Source: Cerasicoccus arenae | GTDB taxonomy: Bacteria > Verrucomicrobiota > Verrucomicrobiia > Opitutales > Cerasicoccaceae | Assembly: GCF_014651635.1 (NCBI RefSeq) | Contig: NZ_BMXG01000013.1 | Coordinates: forward strand, 60,088 to 124,087 | Direction: 5' to 3' | DNA: 64,000 bases | In this document: positions 45,015-54,688 of the stretch, piece after piece | How positions within the stretch are numbered: position 1 is the stretch's first letter | Layout: every line of letters starts with the position of its first letter | Translations under genes and position numbers: made by a program | The notes under the pieces: model-generated | What the model was told of the DNA's origin: nothing | Database searches by the model: none | The model's input: only the letters and a program-made list of their open reading frames with translations

Positions 45015-46055
45015 ATGATTAACCAGACAGACGAATTTTATGCGGCGCTTGTAGCCAAGAATGGCCATTACGAAGGTGTATTCTTTGCAGGGATTAAAAC
45101 CACCGGTATCTTCTGTAGCGCCACCTGCCCCGCCCGCAAACCCAAGCGAGAGAACTGCGAGTTTTTTGACACGGCACAAGAGGCACTGCTCGCTGGCTAC
45201 CGCCCCTGCAAACGCTGCCACCCGATGGCCTTCCCTCAGCAGGAATCCGCACTGGTCCGCCAGCTCATCGAAGCCGTCGAGGCCGAACCGGAAAAACGCT
45301 GGAGCGACGCCGATTTTCGCGCCTTGGGGATCGATTCCTCCACCGTTCGCCGTCAGTTCAAAAAGCGTTTCGGCATGACCTTTGTCGCCTACGCACGATC
45401 GCGCCGTATGGGACTAGCCTTACAAAACATTCGCTCGGGCGAACCCGTTATCGACGCCCAACTCAACGCAGGATACGAGTCCGGGAGTGGTTTTCGGGTC
45501 GCCTTTTCCCGCATCATGGGCGAGGCTCCACAGTCTTCGAGCCGCCCCCTCCTGCTCGCGGAATGGCTCGACACGCCTCTGGGCCCCATGCTCGCCCTCG
45601 CCGACGACAAGGCCCTGCATTTACTGGAGTTCACCGACCGCCGCGGACTGGAGCGAGAGATCGAACGCCAACGCAAACATTACGCCATTGCCCCCGGACG
45701 CACCTCGATCACCGACTCCATCGAGGCGGAACTCAAGGAATACTACGCGGGTAAATTGCAGCGCTTCCAAACCCCAATCCACTTCCGCGGAACGCCGTTC
45801 CAGCAAACCGTCTGGCAGGCCTTGACCACGATCCCCTACGGCGACACGTGGGCCTACGCCGAGCTTGCGAAAAACGTTGGCAACCCCAAGGGGTTCCGCG
45901 CCGTCGCCAGCGCCAATGGGTGCAACCAACTCGCGATCATTGTCCCCTGCCATCGCGTCATCAACGCCGACGGCGAACTTGGCGGCTACGCCGGAGGCCT
46001 CGTCCGCAAGCAATGGCTCCTCCGCCACGAACAGCATACCAAGCGTCCCGCTTGA
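45015..46055 (+). CDS. ada: Bifunctional Ada: DNA methylphosphotriester and O6-alkylguanine methyltransferase, regulator
   Basis: A 346-aa protein with the full E. coli-type Ada layout. The N-terminal Zn domain has Cys34, Cys38, Cys65 and Cys68 in the FCSATCPARKP and GYRPCKRCHP motifs (repair of methylphosphotriesters). The AraC-type HTH segment (about 85-175) reads MGLALQNIRSG and GYESGSGFRVAFSRIMG. The C-terminal methyltransferase has Cys312 in IVPCHRVI with the following GGYAGGLVRKQWLL. Methylated Ada would activate its own and other alkylation-repair genes. No alkB or aidB lies next to it, and no clear Ada box was recognised upstream. Confidence 0.95.
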   Translation: MINQTDEFYAALVAKNGHYEGVFFAGIKTTGIFCSATCPARKPKRENCEFFDTAQEALLAGYRPCKRCHPMAFPQQESALVRQLIEAVEAEPEKRWSDADFRALGIDSSTVRRQFKKRFGMTFVAYARSRRMGLALQNIRSGEPVIDAQLNAGYESGSGFRVAFSRIMGEAPQSSSRPLLLAEWLDTPLGPMLALADDKALHLLEFTDRRGLEREIERQRKHYAIAPGRTSITDSIEAELKEYYAGKLQRFQTPIHFRGTPFQQTVWQALTTIPYGDTWAYAELAKNVGNPKGFRAVASANGCNQLAIIVPCHRVINADGELGGYAGGLVRKQWLLRHEQHTKRPA

Positions 46056-46128
46056 CCGAGAGTTTTTCGAATTGCGCAAAAGGTGCTGGAGTGACGACGG
46101 TACGATGACGCGGTGTGACTGAGGGGAG

Positions 46129-46193
46129 GATAGTGGGTAAACGCTGGTGAGTGGGGGAGAGCATGGGGAAGCGAAAGTATGGGGTCGGGGAGG
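46129..46193 (+). other. G-rich, purine-biased intergenic stretch
   Basis: On the + strand at least five runs of three or more G (including five G at 46153-46157 and four G at 46165-46168, 46181-46184 and 46187-46190) occur in a C-poor stretch between ada and the di-haem gene. The pattern could support a G-quadruplex. No open reading frame is conserved here. Confidence 0.4.
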
Positions 46194-46289
46194 TATTCGC
46201 AGGAGACTGGGAATAAAACCCTACTTGGGTGCTCTTAGGTTCGTGGATGTCATCACCAGACGTCACGCCCGAGTAACCCAAGCAAACAC

Positions 46290-48866
46290 ATGAACCGACA
46301 CCTGATCCTGCTGGTCACAATCGGCCTGGCTCCCATGCTGGCGTTCGCCGCCCGTATTGAATTTCTAGAAAACATTCACCGCATCCACTGGAACGCTCAG
46401 GCAGACACCGTTTACCTGATGGAGCACTCGATTGATTTAAGCAATTGGAGCGCGATTGGACCAGTGCTACTCGGCAATGGAGAAGAACGCACCTACGACG
46501 TCCCACACACCGACCCGCAACTCATTTTCTACCGCCTGCTACGCATACCAGCGGACAATTTTAAGAGCGCCGCCTCAGACAATGTTCGCCCAAACTATGT
46601 GGCTTGGGTGTCCGAACTGGCCGATGGCACGCTTCGATTTGAGTTTTACTCGTTGGTACCCAGTGACTTCGCCGACATTCATTATTCCGTTAATGGTGGT
46701 AGCCAACTAAACCTCCGCATGTCAGGCAATGGCCCGCGTTGGCATTACGATACCCCCCCCCTCGCCGACGGCGACAGCGTCAATTTCTACTTCACCTACG
46801 ATCGCGAAGGCCCCGTGGAAGATACCCCGAGTTATCAACACATCATCGCAGGAGACAACTCCGGCGGCAGTGGCGGCGGTGGTAGCGGTGGTAGCGGTTC
46901 AGAGTACGAAGACGTACTTCCCCCCCCCCTCTCCCCGGCAAGCTACTCTCACGGCCTTGATTTCGCCTCCGACCAAGCAACGATCCGTATCCAGCCAGGC
47001 ATCCACCCGGAGTCAATGATCGTCACCTTCCGCCGTAATGGCGGCCCTTGGCAGGCGCAATTCATGACGAAGACCAACGACGAATGGCGCTATTCCCTAA
47101 CTGCTGAAGACGGTGATTTACTGGAGTATTATTTTTATTCGATCACCCCGGACCACATCCGCAGCACCACATTTTCCCGCTCAATTGGCTCCACCCAGTC
47201 AACGGAGCCCCCCCCCCTCGAAATCCTAGCGGCAGGTCGTTTCCGCGACCGGCATGAGAACGAACTCCGCTTTGATCCCTACGTCGAAAATTACTTTGAT
47301 CGCAGCTATTTCGGCCTGACGCTGCTGGATTATGGGGATGGCGTGGACGTTGTTTTCGATCCAGCCGAGCCCATGAATTTCGTCGACATCAAGCTCTACG
47401 ACCTAGACGAAACGCCACACGAGGAACGTGGCATCGACGTGCGCGCCGACTACGCCGAGGGCCACCGGATGATCCCGGTCGATGGCAAATTCTACTGGCG
47501 CATCGACGCCGTCACCCCAGGCCAATTCATTGATCTTGAGTTTACTCTCCAACGCACGCGAACGGGACAGCAATATTACACCGCGATTTTCCGGTTCTTC
47601 GTCGGCGAAGGCGCGCTCACCCAGCGCATCACTGACGAAGTAGCCTGGAGCGGCGGGGCGACTTCAGTCGATGTCTATAGCGAGACTCAGTATTCCTTTG
47701 CTCAAGCTGCTCACAACGCCCTTCCTGAAACCTTGGATAAGTTCCTGGCCGGCAAAAATGTCTTTGACCGCGTGTTTGACGAATCCCAAGGGCTAGGACC
47801 GCTCTACAACGCAAAATCCTGTATCCAATGCCACGCCAACGACGGCGCTGCCAAGCCCCCCACCACCATTAATGAGATGATGAACGGCATGCTGTTCAGA
47901 GTGACGAAGGCCTCGCCCAGCGGACAAATTCCGCATGATGACTACGGTGTCCAGTTGCAAGACCGAGCGACCACGGGCAACTTCCCCGAAGGGCGCGGTC
48001 ATGTGCAATACACCAATCAGGCTGGCGCATTCGGCGACGGGGGGGCCTACTCTCTCGCCAAGCCCGTTTATACCTTTTCCGGGCTGCAAGGGCCGGGCTT
48101 CCTGACGGCGATCACCTCGCCTCGCGTCGCTCCGAAAATCATCGGCATGGGCCTGCTTGAGGCGATCCCAACGAGCACGCTCGAAGGCTGGGAGGACCCC
48201 AATGACACCAATGCCGACGGCATTTCCGGCCGGATCAATTGGGTAACAGATCCCGAGACTGATCAGCTAGCCCCAGGCCGGTTCGGCTGGAAGGCTGCCC
48301 AGCCTTCAGTAAGTGCTCAGGCTGGTATTGCCCTCCGCGAAGACATCGGCGTGAGCAACCCGATCTACCCAGATTCGGGTGAGGAGTTAACCGACACCGA
48401 TTTCGACCCACTGGTTCACTACACGCGCCTACTAGGCGTGCCGATGCGGCGCAATTGGGACGATCCCGACGTCATTGCTGGCGAGCAACTATTTAGCGCG
48501 ATGGGCTGCGTTGCCTGCCATGTTCCAACCGTTACTACTACTGATGACCATCCACTCAGTGAGCTTAGCGGGCAACGCATCCATCCCTATACCGATCTAC
48601 TCCTACATGACATGGGAGACGGTTTAGCTGACTCCTTGGAAGAGGGGGACGCCGCTGGCACCGAATGGCGGACACCGCCGCTATGGGGTATTGGCCGCAC
48701 AGAAGAAGTCAGCAGTCATTCGCGCTACCTGCACGACGGCCGCGCACGCAATTTAACCGAGGCCATTCTGTGGCATGGTGGTGAAGGCGAAGCCTCCAAA
48801 GAAGCCTTTCGAACGCTCCCCAGCGCTCAACGCGACCAAGTGATTGATTTCCTACGAAGCCTTTAA
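46290..48866 (+). CDS. Di-haem oxidoreductase (DHOR/thiol oxidoreductase-like), multidomain
   Basis: An 858-aa exported c-type cytochrome. A signal peptide (about 1-21, ending LAFAA) precedes a YLMEHSIDLSNW module (about 22-90) also seen at the C ends of the island enzymes. Beta domains joined by a Gly/Ser linker (near 200) follow, then a C-terminal DHOR catalytic part (about 440-858). Two CxxCH motifs bind haem c: C511-IQ-C514-H515 and C740-VA-C743-H744. SGLQGPGFLTAITSPRVAPKIIGMGLLEAI and NADGISGRINWV are typical of the DHOR family (PF06537-like). The role is periplasmic electron transfer or oxidation of an unknown substrate. Three long C runs encode Pro stretches in the linkers. Confidence 0.85.
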   Translation: MNRHLILLVTIGLAPMLAFAARIEFLENIHRIHWNAQADTVYLMEHSIDLSNWSAIGPVLLGNGEERTYDVPHTDPQLIFYRLLRIPADNFKSAASDNVRPNYVAWVSELADGTLRFEFYSLVPSDFADIHYSVNGGSQLNLRMSGNGPRWHYDTPPLADGDSVNFYFTYDREGPVEDTPSYQHIIAGDNSGGSGGGGSGGSGSEYEDVLPPPLSPASYSHGLDFASDQATIRIQPGIHPESMIVTFRRNGGPWQAQFMTKTNDEWRYSLTAEDGDLLEYYFYSITPDHIRSTTFSRSIGSTQSTEPPPLEILAAGRFRDRHENELRFDPYVENYFDRSYFGLTLLDYGDGVDVVFDPAEPMNFVDIKLYDLDETPHEERGIDVRADYAEGHRMIPVDGKFYWRIDAVTPGQFIDLEFTLQRTRTGQQYYTAIFRFFVGEGALTQRITDEVAWSGGATSVDVYSETQYSFAQAAHNALPETLDKFLAGKNVFDRVFDESQGLGPLYNAKSCIQCHANDGAAKPPTTINEMMNGMLFRVTKASPSGQIPHDDYGVQLQDRATTGNFPEGRGHVQYTNQAGAFGDGGAYSLAKPVYTFSGLQGPGFLTAITSPRVAPKIIGMGLLEAIPTSTLEGWEDPNDTNADGISGRINWVTDPETDQLAPGRFGWKAAQPSVSAQAGIALREDIGVSNPIYPDSGEELTDTDFDPLVHYTRLLGVPMRRNWDDPDVIAGEQLFSAMGCVACHVPTVTTTDDHPLSELSGQRIHPYTDLLLHDMGDGLADSLEEGDAAGTEWRTPPLWGIGRTEEVSSHSRYLHDGRARNLTEAILWHGGEGEASKEAFRTLPSAQRDQVIDFLRSL
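46753..46761. repeat. 9-nt poly-C run in the di-haem gene
   Basis: Nine C encode Pro-Pro in TPPLADG. It is the first of three such runs in this gene. Confidence 0.85.
46920..46929. repeat. 10-nt poly-C run in the di-haem gene
   Basis: Ten C encode Pro-Pro-Pro in LPPPLSPA, just after the Gly/Ser linker. Confidence 0.85.
47208..47217. repeat. 10-nt poly-C run in the di-haem gene
   Basis: Ten C encode Pro-Pro-Pro in EPPPLEIL. It is the third run in the same gene; all three lie upstream of both haem motifs. Confidence 0.85.
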
Positions 48867-48910
48867 ACAGCGCGAAGGCGCATCAATCGTTTTTTTAGTG
48901 AAGAAATCGA

Positions 48911-49357
48911 TTACTCGCCGAACTGACGCAAAAAATCCTGCCGCCAATAGTAATGCTCCAGTAGCGAGGGATCATCTTCTCCGAGCAGCCGCTTCGCCAA
49001 GTAAAGCGCCTCCACCGAAGCAAGGCCACGAGATGGGTCCTCAGCAATCTTGCTGACGCGCGGATAAGCAGTTCGCACATGCATTGGCAGCGTGCGCAGG
49101 ATCGGCTCGCCATCGATTTTTTCCATCAATTGAGGGAGCAGACGCCAAGTGGAATCCAAAAGCAACAGCGGGTAGCCTGCATCAGCCGGAGAGAGCTCAG
49201 GCGCATCAAGGGCCAGCAATAAATAGCCTGTCGCATCGAAGCGAAAATCCGGCCTGGCTCTGAGAAAAACCAAATCAGGTCGCCCACGTAGTGGCTCTAG
49301 CGAGCACTTACTCAAGCGTTCTTTGTAGTGACGGATAATAGTGACTGTCGCGCTCAC
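48911..49357 (-). CDS. Tsr3/DTW-like RNA aminocarboxypropyltransferase-like protein
   Basis: A 148-aa protein whose segments [24 protein letters not shown] and [16 protein letters not shown], followed by a [13 protein letters not shown] helix, resemble the Tsr3/DUF367 and DTW-domain families. These transfer an aminocarboxypropyl group from S-adenosylmethionine to RNA bases. The D-S-T-W tetrad matches the family's DxxW element. I consider this family likely but not certain. It starts with GTG and its start codon overlaps the stop codon of the upstream O-antigen-ligase-like gene (GTGA), so the two are co-translated. That pairing is unexpected, since the products would act in different compartments. 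Confidence 0.55.
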   Translation of the reverse strand: MSATVTIIRHYKERLSKCSLEPLRGRPDLVFLRARPDFRFDATGYLLLALDAPELSPADAGYPLLLLDSTWRLLPQLMEKIDGEPILRTLPMHVRTAYPRVSKIAEDPSRGLASVEALYLAKRLLGEDDPSLLEHYYWRQDFLRQFGE

Positions 49358-51336
49358 GGCACTAAAATTTTTCGGCGCAGATTAATGGAATCCTCTCGTC
49401 CCGGCTGAAGACGCAATGAATGCTCCACAGCTTCCAGCGCCTGAGGTCTGGTGGAAATCAATAGATTCAGGTGGGCGGCGTAGAAATACCAAACATCGGA
49501 CCGGTTCGGCGCGATTTCTGTGGCTTTTCTGTAAGCCTCGCCCGCCTCGATCATCCGCCCTTGCAGCGACAAAGCATTACCTAGATTAATCCAAGCCTGT
49601 GGTTGATTCGCGTTTAGCTGCAAAGATTTGCGCGCAAATCCCTCCGCCTCCCGGCCAAACTCCCCCCCCCGTCCTGGCCGGAGGTAATCTTGGGCGGCAA
49701 TCGCATTACTGAGATCTGACCAAGCCTCGGCATTCTTCGGGGCGCGTTGAACACCTTCCCGCAGTGTTCCGATCATGATATCAAAGTAAGCCTCATCACG
49801 CTTGAGCTCCTCAAGATTCTGGGTGAAATCCGTCATCATTCGCCGACCATTCTGCACATAGATGAGCGCCGCATATTGGGGAATCGCCCACAGCGGGATC
49901 AACATTGCTAGAGAAAATCCGCATACCAGTATGCCCATTCGCAAGGGAACCGTACGCTTAATTTGCACACGCTTAATCGGAACGCACTTGGCGAGCAGCC
50001 CCAGAAAGAGAAAAAACAACAGCAACAAGGCAGGCGTCCGCAAATGGAATTCCAGGAACAAATGACCGCAAAACATTATCAACCCCAACCCAACCGCACT
50101 GATAAGAAACTTAGGCGTGGGCATCCGTAGATTACCTCCATTATCCCGCATACTGCTAATTCTTACAGTGTCTGGCTGCCGAAGCCATTCACGAAAAGCC
50201 AGATATAGAATCAGCGCCACTGGAGCCCAAAATAACACTAATCCAATCAAACCTTGGTCGGCCAATGTCTCTAGATAGTCGTTGTGAACATGGCCTGGCG
50301 AAAGATTGAAGCCCTCGGGTCGCTGTCCCTCGAACAGGAAATCATATGCCCCGACACCATTACCCAAGACTGGCTCATCTAAAAACTGCTTCCACGCCGC
50401 ATGCCACATCACTGGACGGCTCGATTCACCCCCGATTTCAATGGCAGTGTTGATGCGTTCACGAAAAGACTCGTTGACGTTCAAGAAGAGGAAAAAAGCA
50501 GCCCCAAGCAACAATGCGCTCAGGAGCCATCCAATCACAATGGTCTTGAACTTCGCCCTCACGACGAAGGGTAAAAGGAACAACCCAATCGCCAAAAGAA
50601 TCAGCGCACCACGCGTCATCGAAAGGAAAATCGCCCCGACAAGCATCAAACCTGCATACACGAAGAAGGCGCGCGCCATCGGGCTAAAACGGCGGCTGAA
50701 GCCTGCCACCAAAAACGGAAACACCATCAATAGCAAAAAACCGGCATAAGAAGTCGGAGCGCCAAAAGAACCTGTCGCACGGCCCAGATATTGAGTAGGC
50801 AGCCAAACGTGATACATCTGGCTCTCAAGCGGATCAAATATCTGCGGAAGCCACTCTGGACGGTGAAAAAACTGCATGATTCCGAGCAGGACAGCAACGC
50901 AGGCGACGCCAGCCAAGACCAGCATCATGAACCAGATGTGATTTCGAGTGCGGAAATTCTGAACCGTCAGCCAGAATAAACCAATCCCCTGAAGCAGTCC
51001 CAATAATTCTTCCTGACCACGCCACCCGTATGAACTGACCAGATACAAATTCAGTGCGACGTAGAGCAACACTGGAAAAAAAGCCAAGCCTAACGGATTA
51101 AGTGTAAATGGGTCCCGAGAATTATCCGCGAGCAGACAAAGCGTGTGGAACATCAACGCAACCCCCAGAAGCGCAACAGAGATCACCATCGTGTCTGGTC
51201 GCGCACCGCCCAACTGGAAAATAAGCAGCGATAACCAGCCGCTGACACACAGTACAACACACCAGTCAAGGCAGTTGGCTAGAGTTAGGTCGCCAAAAAA
51301 GGCGACCTTATGATGTTTTGAATATCTATCCGCCAT
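49354..51336 (-). CDS. O-antigen ligase (WaaL/Wzy_C)-like membrane protein with TPR tail
   Basis: A 660-aa protein with about 12 transmembrane helices (about 20-480) and the Wzy_C motif region. The periplasmic-loop signature [20 protein letters not shown] and [14 protein letters not shown] identify the ligase/polymerase group, which joins or polymerises lipid-linked glycans (O-antigen or capsule). The C-terminal part (about 540-660) contains TPR-like repeats ([33 protein letters not shown]). It is the first gene of a pair with the Tsr3/DTW-like gene. The ATG at 51336 is preferred; an upstream TTG at 51363 would put a 7-G run inside the gene. A 9-C run (49672-49680) lies in its TPR part. Confidence 0.85.
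   Translation of the reverse strand: MADRYSKHHKVAFFGDLTLANCLDWCVVLCVSGWLSLLIFQLGGARPDTMVISVALLGVALMFHTLCLLADNSRDPFTLNPLGLAFFPVLLYVALNLYLVSSYGWRGQEELLGLLQGIGLFWLTVQNFRTRNHIWFMMLVLAGVACVAVLLGIMQFFHRPEWLPQIFDPLESQMYHVWLPTQYLGRATGSFGAPTSYAGFLLLMVFPFLVAGFSRRFSPMARAFFVYAGLMLVGAIFLSMTRGALILLAIGLFLLPFVVRAKFKTIVIGWLLSALLLGAAFFLFLNVNESFRERINTAIEIGGESSRPVMWHAAWKQFLDEPVLGNGVGAYDFLFEGQRPEGFNLSPGHVHNDYLETLADQGLIGLVLFWAPVALILYLAFREWLRQPDTVRISSMRDNGGNLRMPTPKFLISAVGLGLIMFCGHLFLEFHLRTPALLLLFFLFLGLLAKCVPIKRVQIKRTVPLRMGILVCGFSLAMLIPLWAIPQYAALIYVQNGRRMMTDFTQNLEELKRDEAYFDIMIGTLREGVQRAPKNAEAWSDLSNAIAAQDYLRPGRGGEFGREAEGFARKSLQLNANQPQAWINLGNALSLQGRMIEAGEAYRKATEIAPNRSDVWYFYAAHLNLLISTRPQALEAVEHSLRLQPGREDSINLRRKILVP
49672..49680. 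repeat. 9-nt poly-C run in the O-antigen-ligase-like gene
   Basis: Nine C on the + strand encode Gly codons of the [11 protein letters not shown] stretch in the TPR part of the gene on the minus strand. Confidence 0.8.
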
Positions 51337-51394
51337 GAACGCAGGGGGGGATGTTGGGGGCAATTAGACCGCTGTGCATACGGGAGAGCGCTAA

Positions 51395-52846
51395 ATGCTC
51401 GCAAACATAAAAAACATGTCTTTTGCTTTGGAGGCAATGACACCAAAAGAAGTAATCGCTCTGGCTCAGGCCAAAGACGTGAAAATGGTCGACTTGAAAT
51501 TCTGTGACCTGCACGGCGCCTGGCAGCATTTCACCGTCCCAGTGAACCAGCTTTCGGAAGAGCTTTTCAGTGATGGTCTTGGCTTTGACGGCTCATCCAT
51601 CCGCGGCTGGAAAGGCATTGAAGCCTCCGACATGCTTGTCATCCCTGATCCCACCACAGCATGGATGGACCCATTTACAGAGCTGGCGACACTGAGCTTG
51701 CTTTGCGATATTGAGGACCCCATTACCCGTGAGCCCTACGAACGCTCACCGCGCGGTGTTGCGAGAAAGGCTGAACAATATCTTTTGGGCAGTGGCATCG
51801 CCGACACTGCTTTTTTCGGACCGGAAGCCGAATTTTTCATTTTTGACGACGTTCGCTACGGCTCATCCGTCAACGAATCCTTTTATCACGTTGATTCCGC
51901 TGAAGGCGCTTGGAACACTGGACGGGAGGAATATCCCAATCTGGCCTACAAAATCCGTGCCAAAGAAGGCTATCTGCCAACACCACCGGCGGATAAGGGC
52001 ATGGATATTCGTAATGAGATGGTTGCTGTCATGCAAGAGCTCGGCTTGGAAGTCGAAGCCCAGCACCACGAGGTCTCCACTGGTGGCCAAGCAGAAATCG
52101 ATCTGAAATACGACAAGCTACTGCGCATGGCCGACATGATGTGCGTCTACAAGTATGTAGTGCGCAATGTCGCGCATCGACGCGGCAAAACGGCGACTTT
52201 CATGCCCAAACCCCTTTTTGGGGACAATGGATCGGGCATGCACACCCACCAGTCTCTTTGGAAATCCGGTAAGCCACTCATGGCTGGCGAAGGCTACGCT
52301 AATCTGTCTCAGAATGGGCTCTATTACATCGGCGGCCTGCTCAAGCACGCCCCGGCCCTTTGTGCCCTGACGAATCCCACGAGTAATTCCTACAAACGCC
52401 TGGCCCCTGGTTTCGAGGCCCCAGTCATGCTTGCTTATTCCGCACGCAACCGCTCTGCAATCTGCCGCATTCCCACCTACTCAAGCAGTCCCAAGGCGAT
52501 CCGCGTTGAATATCGATGCCCTGATCCCTCCGCCAATCCGTATCTCGCCTTTTCTGCTCTGCTAATGGCTGGGCTAGACGGCATTGAGAACAAAATCGAT
52601 CCCGGCGAGGCCATGGACAAGAATCTCTATGACCTGCCGCCCGAAATCGCCTCCAATGTCGCTCGCGTCCCCAGCAGCCTAAGTGGTGCCCTGCAAGCCC
52701 TGAGGGCAGACCACGAATTCTTGCTCAAGGGCGACGTGTTCAGCGCTGATTTCATTAAAAATTACATCGAGATAAAGCAGGCGGAGCACGATGCGATTCG
52801 CTTGCGTCCACATCCATATGAGTTCAACATGTATTTCGACGTCTAG
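51395..52846 (+). CDS. glnA: Glutamine synthetase type I (beta)
   Basis: Cytosolic enzyme that makes glutamine from glutamate, ammonia and ATP, central to nitrogen assimilation. The 483-aa product has the type I layout: [12 protein letters not shown] (about 60-75), EAEFFIFD (metal Glu), the ATP-binding [10 protein letters not shown] and [18 protein letters not shown], and the C-terminal adenylylation loop with Tyr412 in NLYDLPPE. The adenylylation site suggests GlnE-type regulation, a beta-subclass feature. The ATG at 51395 is preceded by GGGAGA with good spacing; in-frame ATGs at 51416 and 51437 also exist. It is followed 61 bp later by a cyclic-nucleotide-binding protein. Confidence 0.97.
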   Translation: MLANIKNMSFALEAMTPKEVIALAQAKDVKMVDLKFCDLHGAWQHFTVPVNQLSEELFSDGLGFDGSSIRGWKGIEASDMLVIPDPTTAWMDPFTELATLSLLCDIEDPITREPYERSPRGVARKAEQYLLGSGIADTAFFGPEAEFFIFDDVRYGSSVNESFYHVDSAEGAWNTGREEYPNLAYKIRAKEGYLPTPPADKGMDIRNEMVAVMQELGLEVEAQHHEVSTGGQAEIDLKYDKLLRMADMMCVYKYVVRNVAHRRGKTATFMPKPLFGDNGSGMHTHQSLWKSGKPLMAGEGYANLSQNGLYYIGGLLKHAPALCALTNPTSNSYKRLAPGFEAPVMLAYSARNRSAICRIPTYSSSPKAIRVEYRCPDPSANPYLAFSALLMAGLDGIENKIDPGEAMDKNLYDLPPEIASNVARVPSSLSGALQALRADHEFLLKGDVFSADFIKNYIEIKQAEHDAIRLRPHPYEFNMYFDV

Positions 52847-52907
52847 ACCGCACTTATTGCACAAACGATAAAGCAGGCGCTTACCAACTAGAAATAACCA
52901 CAAAACT

Positions 52908-53405
52908 ATGTCTAACGCCAAAGTCACCGAAGTCGGCGCTGAGCTGCTACGCCGCCACGCATTGTTCCATAAAATCAACGACGCAGCGCTTGAACGTTTC
53001 TTACTGGTCCTTCGCAGTGATCACTTTGAAGCTGGCGATGCAATTATTCGTGAAGGTGAAACCGGCGACAGGCTATATATGATTTCTTCCGGGCGCGTGG
53101 TCATCGAAAAGAAAGTCTTTAACAAGGAAGCAATTACATCGGAGCGGATAGCCGTCCTCCAAAAGGGCGAGACATTCGGCGAGATGGAACTGGTGGACAG
53201 CCAACCGCGCTCAGCAACGGTTCGTGCGCTAGACGAAACTACTTGCTTGTCTCTTTCCCGAGAAGACCTTCACGATGCCACCGAAGACGATATCCTGACT
53301 TTCTCTCAGGTCGTCATGAATCTGGCCCGCGAGATCAGCATTCGCCTCCGCAATACCGATGTCTGGTTGGCTGGTTCGCTTTTTTCGATCCGCCAACGTG
53401 ATTAA
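52908..53405 (+). CDS. Single-domain cyclic-nucleotide-binding protein
   Basis: A 165-aa protein with one cyclic-nucleotide-binding domain (about residues 15-135) and no HTH. Strand and phosphate-binding motifs are visible: GETGDRLYMISSGRV and the cassette FGEMELVDSQPRSATV with the conserved Glu and Arg that contact the nucleotide, so a functional cNMP (possibly cAMP or c-di-nucleotide) site is likely. It may be a sensor protein that binds another regulator. It follows glnA by 61 bp on the same strand and precedes the Bat locus by about 180 bp; co-transcription with glnA is possible. Confidence 0.85.
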   Translation: MSNAKVTEVGAELLRRHALFHKINDAALERFLLVLRSDHFEAGDAIIREGETGDRLYMISSGRVVIEKKVFNKEAITSERIAVLQKGETFGEMELVDSQPRSATVRALDETTCLSLSREDLHDATEDDILTFSQVVMNLAREISIRLRNTDVWLAGSLFSIRQRD

Positions 53406-53588
53406 TTTCCAGGCCAAGCAAGACTTGACCAACCCCTACAGTCCGATTTTTCTGAATAAATCGGAATAAATGAGGCGTTTTCCGTCTCATTTTTTTGAAA
53501 CCTATATCCTGAACCTTTGTCTCGGAAATAAGCGGCCTTGCTTTTTCTCGAAGCAAGGTGCTTCAGCTCTAACCGAAACCTCATAGCT

Positions 53589-54581
53589 ATGTCCGCTTCC
53601 ACTCTTTCTGAAGTCAACGAACGCGTGAAAGAAGCGTCCTCTTGGGTGCCCCTTCTGCGCGCAGAAATTGCCAAGGTCATCGTTGGCCAGCAATATTTGG
53701 TCGACCGACTGATCGTCGGCATCCTCGCCAATGGCCACGTCCTGCTCGAAGGCGTTCCTGGCCTAGCAAAAACGCTCTCCGTACGCACACTGGCTAGCGC
53801 GGTGCAGGCGCAGTTTTCGCGCATCCAGTTCACGCCTGATCTCTTGCCAGCCGACATCGTGGGCACATTGATCTACAATCCGCAGAAGGCCGAGTTTTTC
53901 ACCAAGAAAGGCCCAATCTTTGCTAACATCGTTTTGGCCGACGAAATCAACCGCGCCCCCGCCAAAGTGCAAAGTGCGTTGCTCGAGGCCATGCAAGAGC
54001 GACAGGTGACCCTCGGTGACGAAACTCATCTCCTACCTGCCCCCTTCCTTGTGCTAGCCACCGAAAATCCGATTGATCAAGAAGGCACCTATCCATTGCC
54101 AGAGGCCCAAGTTGACCGCTTTATGCTCAAGCTCAAGATCGGCTATCCGACTCGCGAGGAAGAGCGTCGAATACTCGACAACATGGCCTCCACCGCACCT
54201 AAATTCAGTGTAGAGCCCGTCATCAACCCGACAGATATCCTCGCTGCACGCGCCGTTGTGGACCAGATTTACATCGACGATAAGGTCAAGGACTACGTAG
54301 TCGACCTTGTGTTCGCCACTCGCCGCCCAAGTGACTTTGGCCTGAATATTGATAACTTCGTTCAATTCGGTGCCAGCCCGCGCGCCACGATCGCTCTCAC
54401 CCTGGCCGCGAAAGCCTGGGCATTTCTCCAAGGCCGTGGTTACGTGACTCCACAAGACATCAAGACGATCGGCGTCGATGTCCTCCGCCACCGTGTCATC
54501 CCTTCCTATGAAGCCGAAGCCGAAGACTTCACGAGCGAACAGCTTGTCGCCAAGATATTCGATACAGTGCCCGTTCCTTGA
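53589..54581 (+). CDS. MoxR-family AAA+ ATPase
   Basis: A 330-aa MoxR ATPase, a chaperone-like AAA+ protein that works with VWA-domain proteins such as the Bat proteins. The Walker A is EGVPGLAKT, the Walker B is IVLADEINRAP and sensor 1 lies in VLATENPIDQEGTYPLPEAQVDRF. The MoxR signature AKVQSALLEAMQERQVT is complete, and the C-terminal lid contains a DPG-like FLQGRGYVTPQD segment. The ATG at 53589 is chosen; a TTG at 53538 would add 17 residues. It begins the Bat operon. Confidence 0.95.
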   Translation: MSASTLSEVNERVKEASSWVPLLRAEIAKVIVGQQYLVDRLIVGILANGHVLLEGVPGLAKTLSVRTLASAVQAQFSRIQFTPDLLPADIVGTLIYNPQKAEFFTKKGPIFANIVLADEINRAPAKVQSALLEAMQERQVTLGDETHLLPAPFLVLATENPIDQEGTYPLPEAQVDRFMLKLKIGYPTREEERRILDNMASTAPKFSVEPVINPTDILAARAVVDQIYIDDKVKDYVVDLVFATRRPSDFGLNIDNFVQFGASPRATIALTLAAKAWAFLQGRGYVTPQDIKTIGVDVLRHRVIPSYEAEAEDFTSEQLVAKIFDTVPVP

Positions 54582-54688
54582 TCGGAACGGAGATTAAAGT
54601 AATAAGATTAAAGGTTAAAGTGCGACAAGGCCAACCCGCCTCCTTTGACTTTTATCTGAAACTTTAACCTTTCCATTTTCATCTTCCG

